64,000 bases of DNA from Pseudonocardia autotrophica (GTDB lineage Bacteria > Actinomycetota > Actinomycetes > Mycobacteriales > Pseudonocardiaceae): NCBI RefSeq assembly GCF_000717175.1, contig NZ_JNYD01000019.1, positions 201,866 through 265,865 on the forward strand. The letters run 5' to 3'. The position numbers and the translations under genes were made by a program. The notes below the pieces were generated by a model. The model was given only the letters and a program-made list of their open reading frames with translations. It did not search any database and was not told the origin of the DNA. Each line of letters starts with the position of its first letter. Position 1 is the stretch's first letter. Positions 26,301 through 34,424 of the stretch are shown here, in pieces.

Positions 26301-28958
26301 GCGTCCTACACGCACCGCGGCAACGACCACTCGGTCCTCGCCACGGTGATCGACAACAACGACCCGCGGCGCGCGCTGGCCGCGGCGAACCAGATGCGGC
26401 GCCTGGTCGAGGAGCTGCCCGAGGGGCGCACGGCGCTGGTGGACCTGTACGTGACGTCCACGCACGCCGACGACCGGGGCGACCCGGACGCCCGTGCCGA
26501 CCGGGTCCGCGCCGCGATCGGGGCGGTGCCGGCGGGCCGGGTGGCCCGCGTCGCCGTCGCCGTGCGGCCGAACCCGTCCGGGGCGCCGGACGCGCTCGCC
26601 GACCCGGGCCCGGTCTGGTTCACCTTCCGCCCGGAGTCCGACGGCACGCTCGTCGAGGACCGCACGCTGCGCGGCCTGCACCCGCTCGTCGCGGAGCGGC
26701 TCGGGCTGTGGCGGCTCGGCAACTTCGACCTGCGCCGGCTGCCGGCCGAGCCGGACGTGCACCTGTTCCACGCCACCGGCAAGAACGTGCGCGAGGACCA
26801 GCGCCTGCTGGCCCTGTCCGACGTCCGGCGGCTCACCGTGCTGCGGGACGACGCCGGCGTCATCCGGTCGCTGCCCGAGCTGGAGCGGGCGATCGACGCC
26901 TGCCTCGACAGCCTGCGCAGCGCGCGGAGCCGGGACCCGAAGCTGGCCAAGCTGGGCTGGAACCGGATCCTGCTGCACGTCTGGCCGGTCGTCGACATCC
27001 CGTTCGAGGAGCTCGACACGGTGGTCCGGCGGCTCGCCGCCCGCACCGGGTCGCTGGGCCTGGAGCAGGTGCTGGTGCAGTTCCGCGCGGACCGCCCGGG
27101 CGAGGCCGGGTCGAACGAGGGGGGCCCGCACGAGTACCTGCTGCGGCTGTCCCGGCCGCCGGGCGCGGGCCTCACCGTCCGGCTCGACGAGCCGCCGACG
27201 GGCCTCATGCGCGAGCTCGACGCCTACGCCCAGAACGTGATCAAGGCGCAGCGCCGCGGTGCGGTCTACCCGTACGAGATCATCCCGATGCTGACCGGGC
27301 CCGACGGCCGGTTCGTCGAGTACGACCTGGTCGAGGGCTCGGGGGTCGACCCGGTGGCCGAGCCGGTCGAGCGCGAGCCCGGCCGCAACACGGCCAACAT
27401 CGTGCTCGGCACGGTCACCATGCCCACGGCGAATCAGCCCGAGGGCATGACGCGGGTGGTGCTGCTCGGCGACCCGACGCGGGGGCTGGGCGCGCTGGCC
27501 GAGCCCGAGTGCGCGCGGGTGTGCGCGGCGATCCGGCTCGCCCGCGAGCTGGACGTGCCGCTCGAGTGGTTCGCGGTGTCGTCGGGCGCCAAGATCGCCA
27601 TGGACTCCGGCACGGAGAACATGGACTGGATCTCGCGTGCGCTGCGGGCGATCATCGAGTTCACCCAGGTGGGCGGCGAGGTCAACGTCGTCGTCACGGG
27701 GATCAACGTCGGCGCCCAGCCCTACTGGAACGCCGAGGCCACGATGCTCACGCACACCAAGGGCATCCTGGTCATGACGCCGGACAGCGCGATGGTGCTC
27801 ACCGGCAAGCAGAGCCTGGACTACTCCGGCGGCGTCTCGGCCGAGGACAACTTCGGCATCGGCGGCTACGACCGGATCATGGGCCCGAACGGGCAGGCGC
27901 AGTACTGGGCGCCGGACCTGGCCGGGGCCGTCGACGTCCTGTTCCGGCACTACGAGCACACCTACCGGGTGCCCGGCGAGCGGTTCCCGCGGCCGGCCCC
28001 GACCAACGACCCGGTGCAGCGCGACGTCACGACCGCGCCGCACGAGGGCGGGGAGTTCACCACGCTCGGCGAGATCTTCTCGCCCGAGACCAACCCGGGG
28101 CGCAAGAAGCCCTTCGACATCCGCTCCGTGATGCGCGGCGTGGCCGACCTGGACCACGCCCCGCTCGAGCGGTGGGCGGACATGCACGACGCGGACTCCG
28201 TCGTCGTGTTCGACGCACACCTGGGCGGCCAGCCCGTGTCCCTGCTCGGCATCGAGTCGAAGCCGATCCCGCGGCGGGGCGTGCTGCCCGTCGACGGGCC
28301 CGAGCAGTTCACCGCGGGCACGCTGTTCCCGCGCTCGTCGAAGAAGACGGCGCGGGCGATCAACGCGGCGAGCGGCAACCGGCCGCTGGTGGTGCTGGCG
28401 AACCTCTCCGGGTTCGACGGCTCGCCGGAGTCCCTGCGCTCGCTGCAGCTGGAGTACGGCGCGGAGATCGGCCGGGCGATCGTCAACTTCGACGGCCCGA
28501 TCGTGTTCTGCGTGGTCTCCCGCTACCACGGCGGGGCGTTCGTGGTCTTCTCCGCGACGCTCAACGACCACATGGAGGTCGCGGCCGTCGAGGGCTCGTA
28601 CGCCTCCGTGCTGGGCGGCGCGCCGGCCGCCGCCGTGGTGTTCGCCGGCGAGGTCCGCAAGCGGACCGCCGCCGACGAGCGGGTCACGGCCCTCGAGGCG
28701 CGCATCGCCGCCGCCGTCGAGGCCGGGTCCGACGCCGAGGCCTCCCGGCTGCGCGCCGAGCTCGCCTCGGTTCGGGCCGCCGTCCGCTCGGAGAAGCTCG
28801 GCGCCGTCGCCGAGGAGTTCGACAGCACCCACTCGATCCAGCGGGCCCAGCGCGTCGGGTCCGTCCACAAGATCGTCGATCCGCACCAGCTCCGGCCGTA
28901 CCTCGTCGACGCCGTCCGCCGGGGCATCGCACGCACCCTCGAGGAACTGGAGACCTGA
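23334..28958 (+). CDS. Single-chain multidomain acyl-CoA carboxylase (eukaryote-like ACC layout)
   Basis: About 1874 aa. N-terminal biotin carboxylase: RIAIVNRGEPAMRLIHAVRE, ATP-grasp Lys170 with ATAGGGGRG, EVNTRLQVEHPVTE. Biotinyl domain: Lys631 in VESMKLE. A ~700-residue central region follows, containing LGWNRILLHVWPVVDIPFEE and NVIKAQRRGAVYPYEIIPML, blocks that resemble the central part of eukaryotic ACC. The carboxyltransferase (about 1350-1800) has GDPTRGLGALAEPECARV, FAVSSGAKIAMDSGT, MTPDSAMVLTGKQSLDYSGG and DNFGIGGYDRIMGPNG. The tail has a charged coiled coil, then LRPYLVDAVRRGIARTLEEL. Actinobacterial ACCs are normally separate alpha and beta subunits, so a fused chain is unusual. 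GTG 23334 follows AGGATGG; ATG 23325 is an alternative. It is tightly placed between the condensing enzyme and the reductase, pointing to malonyl-CoA supply for that pathway. Confidence 0.9.
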   Translation: MSSFSRIAIVNRGEPAMRLIHAVREWNAAGGSPLRTVALHTAVDRRAMFVREADEAVLIGPDDPDHLGPSPYLDYAELERALKVARADAVWPGWGFVSEKAEFAELCRDLGITFIGPSPEVMRDLGDKIAAKKLAERVGVPLAAWSGGPVADLAEAREKAETIGYPLMVKATAGGGGRGIRKVTTPDELAEAFERASSEAGKTAGDATVFLERAISGGRHVEVQVVADATGDVWTLGVRDCSVQRRNQKVIEESASTALDAEQEELLRSSAAELARAAGYVNAGTVEFLYEPKERLLSFLEVNTRLQVEHPVTEACTGVDIVKLQLHVAGGGKLADIAPEPPRGTGWAIEARLTAEDPERGFAPAPGVIEHLALPAGPGIRVDTGVATGDVIPPQFDSMIAKIIAWGRDREEARARLLRALRQTAAVIDGGTTNKAFLLDLLQRPELIAGETDTTWLDGLMAQGYTPPRRLDVALLATAVEAHDGHVARQQERLFTAAERGRPEVGAETWHQTDVRAAGESYRLRVARTRANRYRVVLEVPGGAPQAVDVDVERSGRFERRLTVGGTTYSVLSAPQDTDYLVEVDGAVHRISGGEAGMVRAPAPAMVVAVPVIAGQEVAEGDVVAIVESMKLETALRAPFAGTVAEVLVPSNTQVEGGTKLVRLEPAADAAGPAAGGDRADFAALLGTGTDEDPAATAADALTALRWQVLGFDVDERESRPLLARLDAARAALPGDDPAVLAGETAVLRIFTDLSALSRNRRESDEPSDGNGNGNGESGRNPQEYLHAYLRSRDVEQEQLPESFRAKLRRALAHYGVELEGSGTQLEPALYWMFLAHRRATAHEPVILNLLQWRLAHPESLTGLPAATREEYLRTLDGLVLATQLRHPVVGDLARRVRYHSFDAPAVEAERERVQREVRVQLDELAEHPDTPDRARRIEALVASSEPILGVFGTRHNAALLEVMTRRYYRIRPLQDLRISESIGQPVLTASYTHRGNDHSVLATVIDNNDPRRALAAANQMRRLVEELPEGRTALVDLYVTSTHADDRGDPDARADRVRAAIGAVPAGRVARVAVAVRPNPSGAPDALADPGPVWFTFRPESDGTLVEDRTLRGLHPLVAERLGLWRLGNFDLRRLPAEPDVHLFHATGKNVREDQRLLALSDVRRLTVLRDDAGVIRSLPELERAIDACLDSLRSARSRDPKLAKLGWNRILLHVWPVVDIPFEELDTVVRRLAARTGSLGLEQVLVQFRADRPGEAGSNEGGPHEYLLRLSRPPGAGLTVRLDEPPTGLMRELDAYAQNVIKAQRRGAVYPYEIIPMLTGPDGRFVEYDLVEGSGVDPVAEPVEREPGRNTANIVLGTVTMPTANQPEGMTRVVLLGDPTRGLGALAEPECARVCAAIRLARELDVPLEWFAVSSGAKIAMDSGTENMDWISRALRAIIEFTQVGGEVNVVVTGINVGAQPYWNAEATMLTHTKGILVMTPDSAMVLTGKQSLDYSGGVSAEDNFGIGGYDRIMGPNGQAQYWAPDLAGAVDVLFRHYEHTYRVPGERFPRPAPTNDPVQRDVTTAPHEGGEFTTLGEIFSPETNPGRKKPFDIRSVMRGVADLDHAPLERWADMHDADSVVVFDAHLGGQPVSLLGIESKPIPRRGVLPVDGPEQFTAGTLFPRSSKKTARAINAASGNRPLVVLANLSGFDGSPESLRSLQLEYGAEIGRAIVNFDGPIVFCVVSRYHGGAFVVFSATLNDHMEVAAVEGSYASVLGGAPAAAVVFAGEVRKRTAADERVTALEARIAAAVEAGSDAEASRLRAELASVRAAVRSEKLGAVAEEFDSTHSIQRAQRVGSVHKIVDPHQLRPYLVDAVRRGIARTLEELET

Positions 28959-28960
28959 TC

Positions 28961-29740
28961 ATGACCTCCGCCGCCCCCGCTCCGCTCGCGACCGACACCC
29001 ACCCCGAGCCCCGCGTCGCCCTCGTCACCGGTGGCGCCCGCGGGATCGGGGCGGCGATCACCACCGCCCTGGCCCGCTCCGGGGTGCACGTGGCCGCCGG
29101 CTACAGCTCCAACTCCAAGGCCGCCAACGACCTGGCCGAGAAGCTGCGCGCCGAGGGCTGCTCGGTCTCGGTGCACCAGGGCAACGTCGGTTCCCCGGAG
29201 GACTGCCAGCGCTACGCCGACGAGGTGCTCGCGGCCCACGGGAAGATCGACTACCTGGTCAACAACGCGGGGATCACCGTCGACAAGACGGTGCGGCGGA
29301 TGACCGTCGAGGACTGGCACGCGGTGCTGCGGATCAACCTCTCCGGCGCGTTCTACATGACCAAGGCCGTGCTGGACCACATGTCCGGCAACGGCTTTGG
29401 CCGGATCGTCAACATCAGCTCGGTGATCGGCGAGTCCGGCGCCGTGGGCCAGGCGAACTACGCGGCGTCGAAGTCCGGCCTGTTCGGGTTCAGCAAGAGC
29501 CTGGCGCAGGAGGTGGCGCGCAAGGGGATCACGGTCAACTGCGTGGCCCCGGGCTACATCGAGACCGAGATGGTGGCCGCGGTCCCGGAGAAGGTGCTGG
29601 AGAAGCTGCTCGCGAACGTCCCGGTCGGGCGGCTGGGCCAGGCGCACGAGATCGCCCGCGCCGTCCAGTTCCTCCTCGACGACGACGCCGGCTACATCAC
29701 CGGCAGTGTCGTCGCGGTCAACGGCGGGCTGGACATGTAA
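28961..29740 (+). CDS. 3-oxoacyl reductase, PhaB/FabG type (SDR)
   Basis: 259-aa short-chain dehydrogenase: cofactor loop TGGARGIG, NNAG at 101-104, catalytic Ser154, Tyr167 and Lys171 (NYAASK). Several blocks are closer to acetoacetyl-CoA reductase PhaB than to FabG: NNAGITVDKTVRRMTVEDWH, FGRIVNISSVIGESG, and the C-terminal VNGGLDM. It should reduce a 3-ketoacyl thioester to the 3-hydroxy product with NAD(P)H. The ATG lies 2 bp after the carboxylase stop with GGAG 8 bases upstream, so it is almost certainly co-translated. A strong hairpin follows the stop. FabG-type ACP specificity cannot be excluded. Confidence 0.9.
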   Translation: MTSAAPAPLATDTHPEPRVALVTGGARGIGAAITTALARSGVHVAAGYSSNSKAANDLAEKLRAEGCSVSVHQGNVGSPEDCQRYADEVLAAHGKIDYLVNNAGITVDKTVRRMTVEDWHAVLRINLSGAFYMTKAVLDHMSGNGFGRIVNISSVIGESGAVGQANYAASKSGLFGFSKSLAQEVARKGITVNCVAPGYIETEMVAAVPEKVLEKLLANVPVGRLGQAHEIARAVQFLLDDDAGYITGSVVAVNGGLDM

Positions 29741-29752
29741 CTCCCTGCTCAG

Positions 29753-29799
29753 GCGAACGGCGCTCTCGCTCATTCCCGGTGAGCGAGAGCGCCGTTCGC
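29753..29799. terminator. 20-bp perfect inverted repeat after the reductase gene
   Basis: Arms 29753-29772 and 29780-29799 are perfectly complementary over 20 bp with a 7-base loop (TTCCCGG), 12 bases after the TAA and followed by GTTCTCTCAT. It closes the condensing enzyme/carboxylase/reductase unit. Confidence 0.85.
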
Positions 29800-29872
29800 G
29801 TTCTCTCATCAGTTCTGACGATCGCCGGCGGGAGCGGTAACAGGAGCAGCAGGTTGCGCCGAAAGGCCCAAC

Positions 29873-30757
29873 GTGACCACCTCTTCGCAGCCGCCGCAGG
29901 GCGGGCAGCCCCAGTACCCCGGCCCGTACGGGCCGCCGCAGCAGTACGGCCAGTACCCGCAGTACGGCCAGTACGGCGCCCCGCAGCAGCCGTGGGCGCA
30001 GGTACCGCAGCAGTACGCCCCGGTCCCGCCGTCCGCGCCGCAGCCGCGCAACGGCCTCGGCACCGCCGGCTTCGTGCTCGGCCTGCTGGCCCTGCTGTTC
30101 GCCTGGATCCCCTTCGTCGGCGTGATCGGCTGGCCGCTGTCGATCCTCGGCCTGATCCTCTCGGGCTTCGGCCTGCAGCGCGTCACCAGCGGCAAGGCCG
30201 ACAACAAGGGCCTCTCGGTCGCGGGCATCGCGCTGTCGGCGATCGCCCTGCTGGTCTGCATCCTGTGGGCCACCGCCTTCGCCAGCGCGGTCAGCGAGAC
30301 CTCGACGTCCTCGGGCACGGTGTCCGGCGCGGCCCCGACGGCCGCTGCGGGCGCACCGGCCGCAGCGCAGACGGTGAGCTTCGGGCAGACGTACACCTAC
30401 AAGGACGGGCTGGCGGTGACGATCGCGGCGCCGGCCGACTTCACCCCGTCGCGGTTCGCCGCGCCGCAGAACGTCGACCGGGCGGTCCTGCTGACCGTGA
30501 CCGTGCAGAACGGCACGACGCAGAACTACGACGTCAACACCTTCGGCAACGGGCCGAATGTGACCTTCGACGGCGCGAAGGCCGAGGAGATCACGGACCT
30601 CGACCAGCTCCAGCTCGCCGAGTCCGCCACCGTCCTGCCCGGCAAGAGCTACACGTACGAGAAGGCCTTCGCCGTCGGCTCCGGCACCGGTGAGCTGCAG
30701 GCCGAGTGGACCCGTGAGGTCTTCTCCGACCCCGTGATCTTCATGGGCCGGGCCTGA
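29873..30757 (+). CDS. DUF4190/DUF4352-like membrane-anchored extracellular protein
   Basis: 294 aa. Residues 1-60 are a Pro/Gln/Tyr/Gly-rich cytoplasmic tail with repeated YGQYPQYGQYG units. Two hydrophobic helices (about 64-98 and 114-142) surround RVTSGKADNKGLSVAGI, the DUF4190 pattern. The outer ~145 residues form a beta-rich domain (VSFGQTYTYKDGLAVTIAAP..., LLTVTVQNGT, LPGKSYTYEKAFAV) like the DUF4352/telokin-like domains of actinobacterial lipoproteins. GTG start with GAAAGG upstream. The function is unknown. It is convergent with the NagZ-like gene. Confidence 0.78.
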   Translation: MTTSSQPPQGGQPQYPGPYGPPQQYGQYPQYGQYGAPQQPWAQVPQQYAPVPPSAPQPRNGLGTAGFVLGLLALLFAWIPFVGVIGWPLSILGLILSGFGLQRVTSGKADNKGLSVAGIALSAIALLVCILWATAFASAVSETSTSSGTVSGAAPTAAAGAPAAAQTVSFGQTYTYKDGLAVTIAAPADFTPSRFAAPQNVDRAVLLTVTVQNGTTQNYDVNTFGNGPNVTFDGAKAEEITDLDQLQLAESATVLPGKSYTYEKAFAVGSGTGELQAEWTREVFSDPVIFMGRA

Positions 30758-30768
30758 CCCCCGAGCCC

Positions 30769-30848
30769 GTCACCGGGCCACACCGGGTGGTCACGCACCG
30801 GCCCGGTGACCACGGACGGCGTCCCCGCCTCCCGCGCGGGGACGCCGT
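30769..30848. terminator. Tandem hairpins between convergent genes
   Basis: Two perfect inverted repeats in the 101-bp gap: 30769-30779 with 30800-30810 (11 bp), and 30816-30828 with 30836-30848 (13 bp, loop CTCCCGC). The second is followed by TCGGCGTTCTCT on the + strand. One hairpin may serve each of the two converging genes. Confidence 0.75.
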
Positions 30849-30858
30849 TCGGCGTTCT

Positions 30859-32127
30859 CTACCGCCGGCAGAGGTTCTTGGCGGCGAGGATGCGCTCGAC
30901 CGCGCGGTCGTTGTCCACGGCGGCGATCTTCCCGGAGTCGAGGGCCTGCTGGAGGGTGTCGAGGATCGGGGCGACCGGCTCGACGTTCGACGACAGCGCA
31001 ACGTCCGCGCCCGCCGCCAGCGCCGTCAGGCTCGCCTGCGGCAGCGTGAACCGGTTGCTGACGGCCTTCATCGCGCCCAGGTCGTCCGTCATGACCACGC
31101 CGTCGAACCGGTACTCGTCGCGCAGCAGCGTGTAGGTCGCCGGGGTGAGCGAGGAGGGGAGGTCGTCCGTGAGGCCCGGGACGTCGAGGTGCCCGACCAT
31201 CACGCCGACCCGATCGTGGTCCAACTGCGCCAGCAGGTCGGTGTACGGCTTCAGGTCCGCCTGCCGCAGCTGGTCGAGCGGCGGCACGGAGACGCGGCCC
31301 TGGTGCGAGTCGCCGCTGGAGTGCCCGTGCCCGGGGAAGTGCTTGAGCACGCCGTAGACCCCGGCCTGCCGCAGTCCCTCCTCGAAGGCGCCGGCGTAGC
31401 GGGTGACCACCGCGGGGTCGTTCGAGAAGGAGCGGTCCCCGATCACCGAGGTGGCCGGCTGGTCGCTGACGTCGACGTCCGGCGCCAGGTCCCAGGTCAC
31501 GCCGCGCGCCGCCAGCTGCCGGCCGCGCTCCTCGGCGAGGGCGCGGACCTGCTCGGGGGTCTTCCTCGCCATCGCGCGGGCGCTGGGCAGCTCGCCGTCG
31601 AGGTCGTCGATGCGCTGCACGCGGCCGCCCTCGTCGTCGACGGCCACGGCGACCGGGAGGTTCCCGGCCTCCTGCACGGCGTCGAGCGCCTTGTTCTGCA
31701 GCAGGGCGTTCGCGTTGCCGCCCAGGAAGATCCCGCCGACGTGCGAGTCCCGGACGATCTTCGCGGCACCGGCGGGGTCGGCGGCCTCGACGCCGACCAT
31801 CAGCCGTTGGGCCAGGCGGTCGCGCGGGCTGAGCGCCTCGACCATGGAGACGCAGGTGGGGCGTGGGTCGGCCGGCTCCGGCGCGGCCTGCGGGTCGGGC
31901 GCGGCCTGCGGGTCGGGCGCGACCTGCTGCTGAGGCGTCTGCTCAGCGCGGGCGGAGAGCGCGACGTCCGGCGCCGCCCCGGTGATCACGCCGATCCCCG
32001 CCAGCAGCGCGCCCACCACGAGCCCGGCGCTGAGGACCGAGACCGCCCGGCGGCGCCGACGCGGCGGGCGCGGCCGCTCGGGGGCTTCGGGCGCCAGGTC
32101 TCCGGGAGGGAAGCTCTCGATCCGCAT
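30859..32127 (-). CDS. Glycoside hydrolase family 3, NagZ-like beta-N-acetylglucosaminidase
   Basis: 422 aa. N-terminal Arg-rich segment plus one membrane helix (about 28-53) act as signal anchor, followed by a PDPQAAPDPQAAPEP linker. The GH3 domain has LSPRDRLAQRLMVGVEA, VAVDDEGGRVQRI, the NagZ loop KHFPGHGHSSGDSHQ bearing the His/Asp pair, and the nucleophile region GVVMTDDLGAMKAV. NagZ enzymes remove GlcNAc from peptidoglycan fragments; Gram-positive versions are exported, as here. The ATG at 32127 gives the expected anchor. Convergent with the DUF4190-like gene; the upstream neighbour on the same strand (GHR-like transferase) is 67 bp away. Confidence 0.88.
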   Translation of the reverse strand: MRIESFPPGDLAPEAPERPRPPRRRRRAVSVLSAGLVVGALLAGIGVITGAAPDVALSARAEQTPQQQVAPDPQAAPDPQAAPEPADPRPTCVSMVEALSPRDRLAQRLMVGVEAADPAGAAKIVRDSHVGGIFLGGNANALLQNKALDAVQEAGNLPVAVAVDDEGGRVQRIDDLDGELPSARAMARKTPEQVRALAEERGRQLAARGVTWDLAPDVDVSDQPATSVIGDRSFSNDPAVVTRYAGAFEEGLRQAGVYGVLKHFPGHGHSSGDSHQGRVSVPPLDQLRQADLKPYTDLLAQLDHDRVGVMVGHLDVPGLTDDLPSSLTPATYTLLRDEYRFDGVVMTDDLGAMKAVSNRFTLPQASLTALAAGADVALSSNVEPVAPILDTLQQALDSGKIAAVDNDRAVERILAAKNLCRR

Positions 32128-32194
32128 CGCACCCCAGTGTCCCTGCCGCGCCGGGCCGTCCCGCACACCCCCGCCCCGCGCGTCGCGACACGGC

Positions 32195-33205
32195 TCAGCC
32201 GAGCGGGGGAACCTGCTCCCCCACCGGCGGCGGCTCGGGCGGGGTGCCGTCGCCGAAGGGGCGCCCGCCCAGCTCCTCGCGGTGGTGCGGGGTGAGCCAG
32301 CCGGAGAGGTCCGGGCCGGCCGGCACGATGCCCGTCGGGTTGATCTCCTTGTGGACCCCGTAGTAGTGCTGCTTGATCTGGGTGAAGTCGATCGTGTCGC
32401 CGAAGCCCGGGGTCTGGAACAGGTCCCGCGCGTAGGCCCACAGCACCGGCATCTCGGTGAGCTTCTGCCGGTTGCACTTGAAGTGGCCGTGGTAGGCGGC
32501 GTCGAAGCGGACGAGCGTGACCCACAGCCGCACGTCCGCCTCGGTGATCGTGTCGCCGACGAGGTAGCGCTGGTCCGCGAGCCGGTCGGAGAGCTCGTCG
32601 AGGCGGTCGAACAGCGCCGTGTACGCCCGCTCGTACGCCCCCTGTCCCTTGGCGAACCCGGACTTGTACACGCCGTTGTTGACATCGTGGAAGATCTGCT
32701 CGGAGATCTCCTCGATCTCGTCGCGGTACTTGTCCGGGAACAGGTCCGGCGCGCCCGGGCGGTGGTACGCCGACCACTGGGTGGCGAAGTCGAACTCGAG
32801 CGCCTTGTAGTCGTTGGTCACGACCTTCCCACCGGCCACCTCGACGACCGCCGGCACCGTCACGCCCTGGTCGTAGCCCGGCACCGCCTTCTCGTAGGCC
32901 TCGCGCAGGTACTCGATCCCGAGCACCGGGTCCTTGTCGTCGGGGTCGAGGTGGAAACGCCAGCTCCGGTCGTCGTGCAGCGGGCCGGCGATGCCCAGCG
33001 AGATCACCGGCTCCAGGCCGTGCAGGCGGCGCGAGATGATCGCGCGGTTCGCCCACGGGCAGGCCCGCGCCCCGACCAGGCGGTAGCGGTCCGGCTCGAC
33101 GGGCCACGGCGACGACCCGTCCGAGGTGATCCGCTCCTGTACGCCGAGCGGCTCCCGCACGAACTCGTCCGTGCTCGACTGGGCGGCGCCTGCGATGTCG
33201 GCCAT
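32195..33205 (-). CDS. Glutathionyl/mycothiolyl-hydroquinone reductase-like (omega GST) protein
   Basis: 336-aa GST-fold protein of the glutathionyl-hydroquinone reductase (GHR, EcfG/YqjG) family. The redox motif ACPWANRAII carries the catalytic Cys, and the C-terminal domain shows YLVGDTITEADVRLWVTLVRFD, YHGHFKCNRQKLTEMPVLWAY and HYYGVHKEINPTGIVPAGP, all GHR signatures. Actinomycetes use mycothiol, so the thiol cofactor is probably mycothiol rather than glutathione (inference). It reduces thiol conjugates of quinones, which could suit the aromatic catabolism genes (pcaHG) 4 kb away. It is divergent from the CoA-transferase gene, with a 52-bp gap. Confidence 0.9.
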   Translation of the reverse strand: MADIAGAAQSSTDEFVREPLGVQERITSDGSSPWPVEPDRYRLVGARACPWANRAIISRRLHGLEPVISLGIAGPLHDDRSWRFHLDPDDKDPVLGIEYLREAYEKAVPGYDQGVTVPAVVEVAGGKVVTNDYKALEFDFATQWSAYHRPGAPDLFPDKYRDEIEEISEQIFHDVNNGVYKSGFAKGQGAYERAYTALFDRLDELSDRLADQRYLVGDTITEADVRLWVTLVRFDAAYHGHFKCNRQKLTEMPVLWAYARDLFQTPGFGDTIDFTQIKQHYYGVHKEINPTGIVPAGPDLSGWLTPHHREELGGRPFGDGTPPEPPPVGEQVPPLG

Positions 33206-33257
33206 ACCTGGAATCTAGGTCCTCCCGGCCCGTCCCGCCGTGTGGTCGAATCCGACC

Positions 33258-34424
33258 ATGGTCGCCGCGACGGAGCTGTCGGATCTGGTACGCCCCGGGA
33301 TGCGGGTGGCGCTCGGCGACGGGTGCGGCACGCCGCTCGCCCTGCACGGCCCGCTGAGCCGGGCGGCCGAGGGCAAGGGGGTCCGGCTCGTCGTCGGCTG
33401 GATGCCCGGCCTCGCGCCCGACCTGGACCCCGAAGCCTTCGCCGACATCCGGGTGCTGATGGGCGGGCCCGGCGTCCGACGCATGGTCGAGGCGGGGCAG
33501 GCGCACGTCGTCCCCTGCCGGCTGTCCGCCGTCCCGGCCCTGATGGCCGGCGCGCTGAGGCCCGACCTGCTCGTCGCGACCCTGGTCCGCGGCCCCGACG
33601 GCCTGCACCTCGGCGCCGAGGCCTCCTACCTGCGCGGGCTCGTCGACGCCGGGGTGCCGGTGGCCGCCGTCGTCTCCACCGCCGCGCCGCTCGCCGAGGT
33701 CGGCCCGCCGATCCCCGAGGAGCAGGTCACCGTGCTCGGCGAGACGGACGCGCCCCCGATCGAGATCCCCGACGCCGTCCCCACCCCGGCCGACGAGATC
33801 GTGGCGCGGCACGTCGCCGGGCTCGTCCCCGAAGGCGCGCGCGTGCAGGTCGGACCCGGGCGGCTCGCGCAGGCGATGGTCGGGGCCCTCGAGGTGCCGG
33901 TGCGGATCGACTCGGGGCTGCTGCCCGATCCGGTCGTCGACCTCGACGCCAAGGGCCTGCTGCTCGACGAGCCGGTCGCCGCCTACCTCTGCGGCACGCG
34001 GCGGCTCTACGAGTGGGCCGACGGCCGGCGGATCCTGCACCCGATCGAGGTCACCCACGACATCGGGCGGCTGTCGGCGGCCGGGGCGCCGCCTCTGATC
34101 GGCCTCAACGCCGCCCTGGAGATCGACCTCGACGGCCAGGTCAACGTCGAGGGCGTCGGCCGCGCGAGCGCCGGCATGATCGGCGGGCACCCCGACTTCT
34201 GCGCCGCGGGCGTGCGGGGCTCCGGGCTCTCCGTCATCGCGATGCCCTCGACGGTCAAGGAGCGGCCCACCCTCGTCGAGCGGCTCTCCCGTCCGGTCAC
34301 CACGGCCTCGCACGACGTCGAGGTGGTGGTCACCGACCGGGGCGTCGCCGACCTCCGCGGGCTGGACCGGGGGGAGCGCCGCGCCGCCCTGCTGGAGCTG
34401 TGGGACGGGGAGGTGCGGTCGTGA
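33258..34424 (+). CDS. Acetyl-CoA hydrolase/transferase (family I CoA-transferase)
   Basis: About 388-aa single-chain CoA transferase/hydrolase. Blocks: VRPGMRVALGDGCGTP, LRPDLLVATLV, the C-terminal GLNAALEIDLDGQVNVEGVG, SVIAMPSTVKERPTLVERLS and VVVTDRGVADLRGLDRGERR, which match the Cat1/AtoA-like hydrolase/transferase family. It is somewhat shorter than typical acetyl-CoA hydrolases (~430-500 aa). The ATG at 33258 is preferred; a GTG at 33240 would add six residues. No clear ribosome site is seen for either. The next gene overlaps by 4 bases. Acyl specificity is unknown. Confidence 0.82.
   Translation: MVAATELSDLVRPGMRVALGDGCGTPLALHGPLSRAAEGKGVRLVVGWMPGLAPDLDPEAFADIRVLMGGPGVRRMVEAGQAHVVPCRLSAVPALMAGALRPDLLVATLVRGPDGLHLGAEASYLRGLVDAGVPVAAVVSTAAPLAEVGPPIPEEQVTVLGETDAPPIEIPDAVPTPADEIVARHVAGLVPEGARVQVGPGRLAQAMVGALEVPVRIDSGLLPDPVVDLDAKGLLLDEPVAAYLCGTRRLYEWADGRRILHPIEVTHDIGRLSAAGAPPLIGLNAALEIDLDGQVNVEGVGRASAGMIGGHPDFCAAGVRGSGLSVIAMPSTVKERPTLVERLSRPVTTASHDVEVVVTDRGVADLRGLDRGERRAALLELWDGEVRS

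Noticed and set aside
23202..28886. Very long leftward open frame (~1890 codons) opposite the carboxylase gene
   Set aside because: It mirrors the carboxylase gene; its translation is His/Arg/Gly/Val-rich low complexity without domains, as expected for the complement of GC-rich codons.
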